9,207 bases of DNA. Source: Gammaproteobacteria bacterium UBA3532 (lineage in GTDB: Bacteria; Pseudomonadota; Gammaproteobacteria; Enterobacterales; UBA3532). Positions 1 through 5,566 of the stretch are shown in pieces. The stretch is taken from assembly GCA_002376965.1 (NCBI GenBank), contig DFOV01000154.1, forward strand, positions 5,750-14,956, read 5' to 3'. A model generated the notes under the pieces. It had not been told where the DNA came from. It was given only the letters and a program-made list of their open reading frames with translations, and did no database searches. Both the position numbers and the translations under genes were made by a program. Position 1 is the first letter of the stretch. Each line of letters starts with the position of its first letter.

Positions 1-1071
1 GCCAGCCATGACATACGTCAACCATTACACGCGCTCTCCCTGCTCGTAGAAAGTGTTGAGGCGGACCCTGCATCAGTTGAGCGAGAAATCGGAAAAATTC
101 GTGAATCAGTTGCCTCATTAACCGAGCTATTCAACAATTTGTTCGATATTTCTAAACTGGAGAACGGGCTAATCAAACCCAATCTGGTACCTGTAGATAT
201 TAACCACCTTATGCATATAGTCGAAGGTCAAATGACGGTTTTGGCTGAGCAGCGAAACATGCAACTTAAGGTTGAAACCAGCGACTTTTGGTGTTTATCC
301 GACCGCGTATTGTTGCAACGCGTATTTACTATTTTAGTCGATAATGCCATCAAACACTCTCAAGCTACTCAGTTAGATATTAGCTGCACGCCGTTGAATA
401 ACACCTTGCGATTAAGGATTCGTGATAATGGGCAAGGGGTGCCAGAAGAAGAGCAAGAGAAGATATTTGAAGCTTTTTATCAATTAAAAAATCCCGAGCG
501 CTCCAAACGCAAAGGCATGGGACTTGGCTTGGCATTATGCCGGAGAATTATTGAAGCTCTGGGGCATGAGCTACGCTTTGAGTCGGTGCTGAACGAAGGG
601 TGTTTGTTTGAAATCTCCATGCCATTGATCCCTTCGCAGCAGGCAGCGGTCGACGATCGTCCTCCATCAGCTCAGCCTTTGGCACTGGACGCGCTAACTG
701 TGCTGGTCATCGATGACGAAGAAACTATTTTAGCATCGACAGAGCGGCTATTAACAAAATGGGGCGTCGATTGTCACTGCGCTCTGAACTTGGATGAAGC
801 TAAAACGCAATTGGCATCGGTAGAGCACCTGGATTTGATTATCAGCGACTATCGATTGCCCGGTGATCTGAATGGTTTTGAGTTGATTGAGCTATTGCGT
901 AACCATATGCCATACGCGGTTTCAGCCTTAGTTATCACTGGGGATTTGAATGTGGCTTCACCCGATCCGAGTATTAAGGTTATCCGCAAGCCCATCAAAC
1001 CCGGCAAGCTACGTGCGTTGCTTAACGGTGTAGCGATGAAAAAGCGTGATGAGGAAGAGTGGAGCGAGTAA
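1..1071 (+). CDS. Hybrid sensor histidine kinase, C-terminal part (HisKA-HATPase-receiver), 5' end outside window
   Basis: The reading frame is open from the first base, so this is the last 356 residues of a longer protein whose sensor region lies upstream. In window numbering the phosphoacceptor His is residue 3, in an SHDIRQPLHAL H-box. The HATPase_c domain follows: N-box Asn115 (VDNAIKH), G1 box DNGQG at 142-146, an F-box (FEAFYQL) and G2 box GMGLGLA at 172-178. A short linker leads to a receiver domain with the acidic pair Asp238-Asp239, phosphoacceptor Asp283 (SDYRLPG), Thr313 and Lys330 (RKPIKP). All catalytic residues are present, so it should autophosphorylate and pass phosphate to its own receiver. 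No DNA-binding output domain follows, so a separate histidine phosphotransferase or response regulator is probably the partner. The signal sensed cannot be told from this part. The domain call is firm; the pathway is unknown. Confidence 0.95.
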   Translation, partial: ASHDIRQPLHALSLLVESVEADPASVEREIGKIRESVASLTELFNNLFDISKLENGLIKPNLVPVDINHLMHIVEGQMTVLAEQRNMQLKVETSDFWCLSDRVLLQRVFTILVDNAIKHSQATQLDISCTPLNNTLRLRIRDNGQGVPEEEQEKIFEAFYQLKNPERSKRKGMGLGLALCRRIIEALGHELRFESVLNEGCLFEISMPLIPSQQAAVDDRPPSAQPLALDALTVLVIDDEETILASTERLLTKWGVDCHCALNLDEAKTQLASVEHLDLIISDYRLPGDLNGFELIELLRNHMPYAVSALVITGDLNVASPDPSIKVIRKPIKPGKLRALLNGVAMKKRDEEEWSE

Positions 1072-1115
1072 TCACTGGTTGAGCAGCTGAGAAAGTGCGG
1101 CTCTAATGTCAGGTT

Positions 1116-1121
1116 GGGAGG
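1116..1121 (+). promoter_or_regulatory. Shine-Dalgarno sequence for the TTG-start membrane protein gene
   Basis: GGGAGG lies four bases before TTG at 1126. The codon directly before that TTG is an in-frame TAA, so no earlier start is possible in this frame. The spacing is slightly short, but the motif is strong and supports the unusual start codon. Confidence 0.6.
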
Positions 1122-1125
1122 CTAA

Positions 1126-1509
1126 TTGAATATCTATTTCGTCATTGCGGCTACTTTAGCGGTTCTGGTTGGTGTCATACACTCCATTCTAGGAGAGGTG
1201 TTGATATTCAATAAACTGAGAGCGGGAGGCCTGATTCCAGCCCTCTCTGCATCGCCGCTAAAAGCGCGAAATATTCGAATCATCTGGGCGACATGGCACC
1301 TCGCCAGTGTTTTTGGTTTTGCATCTGCAGCCATTCTTTTTTCATTGGCTGATAGGGAGCCACCACAAAGTGCTACAACCATCAATGCCTTAATCATCGC
1401 TTTTGGGTTAAGTGGGTTGCTGGTTTTAATAGCGACGAATGGGCGACATCCTGGCTGGTTTGGCCTTTTCGCTGTAGCGATTTTTACTTTTCTTGGCGGT
1501 TTCTTTTGA
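1126..1509 (+). CDS. Small four-helix membrane protein, function unknown
   Basis: This 127-residue protein starts with TTG, chosen because an in-frame stop immediately precedes it and a GGGAGG motif sits four bases upstream. Four hydrophobic segments can be seen at about residues 3-23, 51-73, 86-103 and 109-127, and the chain ends inside the last helix at Gly-Gly-Phe-Phe. Polar residues stand out in the first two helices: His19 in VIHSILGE and His58 in ATWHLAS. A similar layout, a HS-L-GE motif in helix 1 and a WHL motif in helix 2, occurs in small uncharacterised inner-membrane proteins of many bacteria; that is from memory, not a search. It lies 54 bases behind the hybrid kinase on the same strand and could be co-transcribed, and it converges on degS with only five bases between the stop codons. 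The histidines might bind metal or haem, but nothing here proves it. Confidence 0.8.
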   Translation: MNIYFVIAATLAVLVGVIHSILGEVLIFNKLRAGGLIPALSASPLKARNIRIIWATWHLASVFGFASAAILFSLADREPPQSATTINALIIAFGLSGLLVLIATNGRHPGWFGLFAVAIFTFLGGFF

Positions 1510-1514
1510 ACGTT

Positions 1515-2627
1515 CTACTGCCCAGTAGGGCGTATTCCCAGCTCTAATTCGCTATAGATTTCCAAGCCATCCCGTAGCAATCCCAGTTCAATAATGGTGC
1601 CTGGTGGAGTTTGGGCTACCAGATACATCGCTTCTTTGGTGTTGGTGATCGGGTGTTTGTTGATCTTGGTAATTATGTCATTTTTGCGCAGGCCAGCGCT
1701 GGCAGCGGGGCTATTTGGCTCGACGGATGTGACTAAAACGCCTTCTGCTTGCTCGAAGGTGAGGTGGTGTGGGTGACCTTCTGGATAGCGCAGGCCGAAG
1801 TTGGTGCCTTCAATGCCCAACCAGCCGCGGATAACGCGGCCATATTTTTGGATTTGGCCGAGAACGCTGGAGGCTACTTCTGTTGGCATGGCAAAACCGA
1901 TGCCTTCGTTACCGCCAAAACGCGAAAAAACGGCGGAGTTAATGCCAACCAGTTCGCCTTTAGCATTGATCAGCGCACCACCAGAATTGCCTTGATTGAT
2001 GGCGGCATCGGTTTGAATATAGTCTTCATAGGTGGTGATTCCCAGGCCTGAGCGACCAATGGCACTGACAATGCCTTGAGTCACAGTTTGTCCGACTCCG
2101 TAGGGGTTGCCAATTGCCATAACGACGTCGCCGACGCGAAGATGCGTTGTCGAACTGAAAGTGATTTGTGGTAGGTTGCCCAAGCCGATTTTAAGCACCG
2201 CAAGATCAGTATCAGGGTCGACTCCTACCAAGGTGACATTTTCGGTAATACGCCCATCGCTCAGGGCAATGGCAATTCCATCCGCATCGGCAATTACATG
2301 ATAATTGGTTAGAATATAACCATTGGAGTCCATGATCACGCCAGAACCGAGGCCCGACTCCGTATGCTCTTTGCTACGGCGCTTAAAGAAGGGGTGACGC
2401 AGATTTGGTTGGCTTTTTTTGTAGGTGAATATACTGACTACCGCCGGGGTGGCTTTGGCTACGGCATCGGCGTACGAATAGGGGCCGGTTTGTGCTGTGA
2501 CTAGAGGTTGGGGGATGACTTGAGGCTGACGTCGGGCGTCTAGCCAAAGCACAATGCCAGCAATAAGAACGCCAGCAAAAGCGGCCTGAAAGGTTAGCTG
2601 CAGAAAGTGGTGGATTCGTGATTTCAC
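1515..2627 (-). CDS. degS: DegS/AlgW-type membrane-anchored HtrA serine protease
   Basis: This is a 370-residue trypsin-like HtrA protease with one PDZ domain. From the GTG start, a single membrane segment lies at about residues 9-29 and should anchor the protein with its catalytic part in the periplasm. The triad is His110 (TNYHVI), Asp141 (DTDLAVLKI) and Ser215 (QGNSGG). The PDZ domain covers about 266-361. In the family, DegS/AlgW senses misfolded outer-membrane proteins through its PDZ and cuts RseA/MucA to free the envelope-stress sigma factor. One PDZ plus an uncleaved anchor separates it from the neighbouring degQ. The frame can be extended to an ATG at 2684, but those 19 extra codons would run through an intrinsic terminator and would place a Trp/Cys-rich non-HtrA stretch before the anchor. 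GTG at 2627, with a weak AAGAA seven bases before it, is the better start. No RseA/MucA gene is in the window. Confidence 0.93.
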   Translation of the reverse strand: MKSRIHHFLQLTFQAAFAGVLIAGIVLWLDARRQPQVIPQPLVTAQTGPYSYADAVAKATPAVVSIFTYKKSQPNLRHPFFKRRSKEHTESGLGSGVIMDSNGYILTNYHVIADADGIAIALSDGRITENVTLVGVDPDTDLAVLKIGLGNLPQITFSSTTHLRVGDVVMAIGNPYGVGQTVTQGIVSAIGRSGLGITTYEDYIQTDAAINQGNSGGALINAKGELVGINSAVFSRFGGNEGIGFAMPTEVASSVLGQIQKYGRVIRGWLGIEGTNFGLRYPEGHPHHLTFEQAEGVLVTSVEPNSPAASAGLRKNDIITKINKHPITNTKEAMYLVAQTPPGTIIELGLLRDGLEIYSELELGIRPTGQ

Positions 2628-2649
2628 AATATTGTTCTTATCGCCGCAC

Positions 2650-2679
2650 AAACAAAACCACCGCCAATAGGCGGTGGTT
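2650..2679 (-). terminator. Intrinsic terminator between degQ and degS
   Basis: Read on the minus strand there is a perfect 10-bp stem, AACCACCGCC and GGCGGTGGTT, around a TATT loop, followed by TTGTTTGT, giving a T-rich tail. It begins 22 bases after the degQ stop and ends about 22 bases before the degS GTG. This geometry is classic for a factor-independent terminator acting on degQ transcripts. It has no T-tract on the plus strand, so it points one way only. It probably lowers degS expression relative to degQ, or separates the two transcription units. Confidence 0.85.
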
Positions 2680-2701
2680 GACACTGGGTTGTTACTATAG
2701 A

Positions 2702-4051
2702 TTATTTAAGGGTTAAATAAAACACTGTATTCTTACGTCTGATTTTTATGGCCAGTGGGCTTGGATCATCAGCCAGAATATCTTTCATATCTTTAAGGTC
2801 TTTTATGCGCCGGTTATTCATACTAACGATAAGATCGCCTTTCTTTAAACCAAGATAGTAGGCCCGGCTGTTGCCCTCTACTTCACTGATGATAACACCT
2901 CTGCGATCATCGTCTTCATTGGTGGCAAAATGGGCTCCCTCAAAACGATCATCCATCACGTTTCCAGCCATTTTTTGATCTTCTCGTGCCTGCAATGTCG
3001 CCTTCAGCTTTTTAGTTTTGCCGTCACGTAGCAATTTGATTTTTACTTTTTCACCAGGCCCCATCGTTCCGACAACCACTGACAACTCACTGTAGCTGTT
3101 GATTTCTCGTCCATTGACTTCCGTAACAATGTCTCCTGCTTCTACACCAGCTTTATCGGCGGCTGAATCTTCGATAACTTCATTGATGAGGGCTCCTTTG
3201 GTTACCGGCAGGCCTAGCGCTTGTGCCAAGTCATGATTGATATCCTGACCATAAACGCCCAGCAGACCGCGACGAACTTCGCCAAAGGAGACAATCTGGC
3301 GCATCAGGCTTTGGGCCAGCTCTGCAGGGATGGCAAAGCCAATTCCTACATTGCCACCATTGGGCGAGCGAATAAGGGTGTTGATGCCGACCAACTCGCC
3401 TTTCAAGTTGACCAAAGCACCACCTGAATTACCAGGGTTAATTGATGCATCCGTTTGGATGTAATCTTCATAGCGGCCAATGCCAAGTCCGCTCCGATTC
3501 AGAGCACTGACAATTCCTGTGGTGACCGTTTGGCTCAGGCCAAAAGGGTTTCCAATCGCGATAACAAAGTCGCCAACGTTCAGGTTGTCAGCATTGGCAA
3601 TGGGTAGCTCTTCGAGGTTTTCAGCCGGAATTTGAATAACCGCAATATCCACCTCTTTGTCCGAGCCAATCAGCTTGGCACTGACTTCGCGGCCATCACG
3701 AAGCTTAACATTGATTTGATCGGCATACTCTACAACATGGGCATTGGTGATTACATAGCCATTTTTGCTATCAACAATCACACCCGAGCCAAGGCTTTGC
3801 ACGGGCCGCTCACGCATCGGACGTTGTGGCATGCCAAAGAAAAACTGGAATGGGTCGATGCGTCCGGCATTTACTGGTGCTTTACCGGATGTGGTAATGT
3901 TTACAACACCCGGTATGACTTTTTCAACGATTGGTGCCAACGTGGGAAGAGGTTGCCCGTCGACTGCGCTTGGTAAGGTGGCGATAGAAGCGGTTGATAC
4001 GCCAATGCAGAGAATGGCAGAGCATAATAATGATGAATAGAGCTTTTTCAC
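2702..4051 (-). CDS. degQ: DegQ-type periplasmic serine protease/chaperone (HtrA family, two PDZ domains)
   Basis: This is a 449-residue periplasmic protein that degrades or holds misfolded envelope proteins. From the GTG start it has a Sec signal peptide: KK at the N-terminus, a hydrophobic core to about residue 22, and likely cleavage near Ala-Ser-Ile-Ala. The triad is His105 (TNAHVV), Asp135 (EVDIAVIQI) and Ser209 (NPGNSGG). PDZ1 lies at about 262-352 and PDZ2 at about 372-449. Its length, the short loop before the catalytic His, and the match of the start of the mature protein (LPSAVDGQPLPTLAPIVEKV) and of the C-terminus to E. coli DegQ favour DegQ over DegP or MucD. The frame is open to 4090, but AAAGGAG lies five bases before GTG at 4051 and the KK-hydrophobic signal begins there, so the upstream 13 codons are excluded. 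It lies between zapG and degS, as in E. coli. Confidence 0.94.
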   Translation of the reverse strand: MKKLYSSLLCSAILCIGVSTASIATLPSAVDGQPLPTLAPIVEKVIPGVVNITTSGKAPVNAGRIDPFQFFFGMPQRPMRERPVQSLGSGVIVDSKNGYVITNAHVVEYADQINVKLRDGREVSAKLIGSDKEVDIAVIQIPAENLEELPIANADNLNVGDFVIAIGNPFGLSQTVTTGIVSALNRSGLGIGRYEDYIQTDASINPGNSGGALVNLKGELVGINTLIRSPNGGNVGIGFAIPAELAQSLMRQIVSFGEVRRGLLGVYGQDINHDLAQALGLPVTKGALINEVIEDSAADKAGVEAGDIVTEVNGREINSYSELSVVVGTMGPGEKVKIKLLRDGKTKKLKATLQAREDQKMAGNVMDDRFEGAHFATNEDDDRRGVIISEVEGNSRAYYLGLKKGDLIVSMNNRRIKDLKDMKDILADDPSPLAIKIRRKNTVFYLTLK

Positions 4052-4056
4052 AGCGA

Positions 4057-4063
4057 CTCCTTT
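4057..4063 (-). promoter_or_regulatory. Shine-Dalgarno sequence that fixes the degQ start
   Basis: On the minus strand AAAGGAG stands five bases before GTG at 4051. It is the best ribosome-binding site in this leader. It rules out the in-frame ATG codons further upstream (up to 4090), which would spoil the signal peptide. Confidence 0.85.
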
Positions 4064-4096
4064 GTAAATATTAATCATAATCAACATCATTCGTAT

Positions 4097-4111
4097 GCAT
4101 GAGACTCATGC
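4097..4111. repeat. 15-bp palindrome overlapping the putative degQ promoter
   Basis: GCATGAG and CTCATGC form perfect 7-bp arms around one central A. It covers the proposed -10 element and would lie close to the transcription start, 46-60 bases before the degQ start codon. The position suits a repressor operator, but no binding protein can be named from the sequence. Confidence 0.45.
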
Positions 4112-4128
4112 GTTTTAGAATTAGTTCA
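4100..4128 (-). promoter_or_regulatory. Possible sigma-E-type promoter of degQ
   Basis: On the minus strand TGAACTA (4122-4128) is followed after 17 bases by TCTCA (4100-4104). This resembles the known sigma-E/AlgU pattern GGAACTT, 15-17 bases, TCTGA or TCTAA. The implied transcript would start about 40 bases before the degQ GTG. Such control is well known for degP/mucD and would fit the neighbouring degS. The -35 matches only its AACT core well, so this is a candidate only. Confidence 0.35.
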
Positions 4129-4234
4129 TTGATGACCGATAAGATAGACCAAAATGGCTAAAAGGTTAGTTTGATCCAGGTCGTCACATATCAACTAAAT
4201 AGGGGCTCTGCTTACAGATTCAAGGGGGATTTGA

Positions 4235-4286
4235 GCTAATTCAGGCGGCGAGCTATCTCAAGATGCATTAGCCTGAGATAGCTCGC
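4235..4286. repeat. Long inverted repeat downstream of zapG (hairpin, possible transcript end)
   Basis: GCGAGCTATCTCA (4248-4260) and its exact reverse complement (4274-4286) make a 13-bp stem with a 13-base loop. It starts 17 bases after the zapG stop codon on the minus strand. No T-tract follows on either strand, so it is not a textbook intrinsic terminator. It may protect the 3' end of the zapG message or act with Rho. Flanking bases allow a competing fold: GCTAAT (4235-4240) can pair with ATTAGC (4267-4272), and TCAGGC (4241-4246) with GCCTGA (4271-4276). The remaining bases between here and the degQ start hold the putative degQ promoter and nothing else that I can see. Confidence 0.6.
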
Positions 4287-4303
4287 TATTAGTGCTTGCT
4301 CAG

Positions 4304-4894
4304 TTAAGCAGTCGCTTTCTTGGCTTCACTGTCTGCGTCTACCTCGTCTTCGAATCCTTCTTTAAGGTGTGGATCTTCAGGCTGGGCTTGATCCTCTGAT
4401 TCACCGCTGATCTCAGGTTTGGGTTCTGAAGTTTCAGTAGTTTTTGAAGCATCGCTCACTGGCTCTGCGGTCGTTTCGCTATTTGATACCGCAGGATCAG
4501 CGTCCTTTGGTTCTAGAGTCGTATCGTTCTCTGATTCTGCTGGAGCGTCACCGGCTTCTGTTACAAAAGCTTCTTCTTCACTATTTAGGGCTCGATTAGG
4601 TGTTTGATCGTTAATAAGTTTTCTTAATTCGTCATCACTAACCAAGTCGTTGGCTCCGGTGCGCAAATGGGCGTAGAGGTCACGGTAGTTTTCGGTCAGT
4701 TTATGGACAAGGTTCGATGTTTCAGCAAAGTGTTCAGCAACATTTTGCTGGTATTGCTCCAGCTTTTCTTCTGATTTGTTGAGTCGTTCACCCAGTTCCT
4801 GATGCTCCGATGTATTTGAACTGCGAGCCATTAAGTAGCCCACGCCAACACCAACAATAAAGCCTATAGTTGCTGCTAAAAGTACTGTAATCAT
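4304..4894 (-). CDS. zapG: ZapG/YhcB family inner-membrane coiled-coil protein (DUF1043) with extended acidic tail
   Basis: This 196-residue protein has one N-terminal membrane segment (about residues 2-22, glycine-rich GFIVGVGVGYLMAR). A charged coiled-coil stretch follows at about 30-60, then the conserved core HFAETSNLVHKLTENYRDLY (55-74) that marks the YhcB/DUF1043 family. In E. coli this protein (132 residues) sits in the inner membrane and is linked to cell division and envelope growth, and its gene lies directly before degQ-degS. The same order here supports the call. After about residue 100 the chain becomes a low-complexity, Glu/Asp/Thr/Ser/Pro-rich tail of roughly 95 residues ending in KKATA, so the protein is about 60 residues longer than the E. 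coli one. The tail is probably disordered. The ATG start is followed at once by the membrane segment, and AGGA lies ten bases upstream. Confidence 0.9.
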   Translation of the reverse strand: MITVLLAATIGFIVGVGVGYLMARSSNTSEHQELGERLNKSEEKLEQYQQNVAEHFAETSNLVHKLTENYRDLYAHLRTGANDLVSDDELRKLINDQTPNRALNSEEEAFVTEAGDAPAESENDTTLEPKDADPAVSNSETTAEPVSDASKTTETSEPKPEISGESEDQAQPEDPHLKEGFEDEVDADSEAKKATA

Positions 4895-4907
4895 AGCTAT
4901 CCGATCC

Positions 4908-4943
4908 TATTTTGTTGTCTAAAAATGTTTTGTTGTCTGAAAA
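4908..4943. repeat. Tandem 18-bp direct repeat in the zapG leader
   Basis: Two adjacent copies of TTTTYAGACAACAAAAYA, read on the minus strand, occupy 4926-4943 and 4908-4925 with 16 of 18 bases identical. The array ends 13 bases before the zapG ATG, just before the AGGA motif. An 18-bp period is close to, but short of, two helical turns. It could be a pair of protein sites or an RNA-binding leader, or a simple duplication. Confidence 0.75.
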
Positions 4944-4975
4944 GTTTTTGAATACGATACCGCCACATAAAGCGT

Positions 4976-4981
4976 ATTATA
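4976..4981 (-). promoter_or_regulatory. Possible -10 element of a zapG promoter
   Basis: A perfect TATAAT lies on the minus strand in the def-zapG gap, about 80 bases before the zapG start. The region 17 bases further upstream (TCTTTT) is a poor match to TTGACA, and no extended -10 TG is present, so an activator might be needed. Transcription from here would put the tandem 18-bp repeat in the 5' untranslated leader. Confidence 0.35.
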
Positions 4982-5012
4982 GAGCAGATGCGATAAATAA
5001 AAGATACAGGCT

Positions 5013-5546
5013 CTAGTCTCCCATCTGCGATGCTAGCTCTTCGATAAAGCCAAATCGGGTCATATCGTTTATTTTCATAGGGTAAAGTATGCCATCCAGG
5101 TGGTCGCATTCGTGTTGGACAACGCGTGCATGAAAATGCTGCGCTTCCACTGAAAAAAATTCGCCTTTATCATCATAGCCTGAATACCGGATCTGCTGAA
5201 AGCGTGAAACCTGACCACGCATCCCCGGCACGGAAAGGCAGCCCTCCCATCCTTCGTTTTTTAATTGAGACAAGGGAGTTATCACTGGATTGATGAGCAC
5301 GCGCTCCGGCACATCATTGGCATCCGCATAATGCTGATAGCGCGGGTTGTTTTGGCACCCAAAGACGACAACCCGCAGGTCCACGCCAATCTGAGGAGCG
5401 GCTAATCCGGCACCATTTGCGGCTTTCATCGTATCCCACAGATCCGTTATTAGTTGCCGCAGCTCTGGTGTATCAAACTCGGTGACTGGCTCGGCAATGC
5501 GTAGTAGCTTGGGGTCTCCCATGCGCAATATGGCTTTTATCGCCAT
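5013..5546 (-). CDS. def: Peptide deformylase
   Basis: This 177-residue cytoplasmic metalloenzyme removes the formyl group from the N-terminal Met of new proteins. All three family motifs are intact: [10 protein letters not shown] at 45-54, EGCLSVPG at 101-108 with metal ligand Cys103, and QHECDHLDG at 144-152 with ligands His145 and His149 and catalytic Glu146. The start is clear: AAGGAG lies five bases before the ATG. The gene is not beside fmt, the usual partner of the housekeeping def. The C-terminus (MRFGF-like [11 protein letters not shown]) and the insertion after [11 protein letters not shown] resemble the second deformylase many gammaproteobacteria carry. It is therefore probably a paralogue, though the rest of the genome is not visible. 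It follows the LAL regulator by 20 bases and is probably co-transcribed with it. Its end lies 118 bases before zapG. Confidence 0.95.
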   Translation of the reverse strand: MAIKAILRMGDPKLLRIAEPVTEFDTPELRQLITDLWDTMKAANGAGLAAPQIGVDLRVVVFGCQNNPRYQHYADANDVPERVLINPVITPLSQLKNEGWEGCLSVPGMRGQVSRFQQIRYSGYDDKGEFFSVEAQHFHARVVQHECDHLDGILYPMKINDMTRFGFIEELASQMGD

Positions 5547-5566
5547 AGACTCTCCTTACGGGCTGG

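Noticed and set aside
1134..1397. Minus-strand 87-residue frame opposite the small membrane protein
   Set aside because: The plus-strand frame has a good ribosome-binding site and four coherent membrane helices; the reverse frame has no such support.
1508..1529. Short palindromes GAACGTTC and CTACTG-CC-CAGTAG at the convergent gene ends
   Set aside because: The stems are very short, lie partly within the degS coding end and have no T-tract, so they do not support a terminator call.
1594..2301. Several plus-strand open frames opposite degS (60-100 residues)
   Set aside because: They lie fully antisense to a protease gene with intact catalytic motifs, have no ribosome-binding sites or recognisable domains, and reflect codon bias of degS.
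3221..4040. Plus-strand open frames opposite degQ (68-114 residues)
   Set aside because: They are antisense shadows of the HtrA coding frame; the translations look like low-complexity mirror sequences with no known family.
4160..4185. A CRP-like half-site (TGTGA on the minus strand) upstream of degQ
   Set aside because: The second half-site (TCACA at six-base spacing) is absent, so there is no dyad to support it.
4897..5109. A 70-residue minus-strand frame overlapping the end of def and the zapG leader
   Set aside because: It overlaps def in another frame, and its C-terminal repeat FRQQN is just the translation of the tandem 18-bp DNA repeat.
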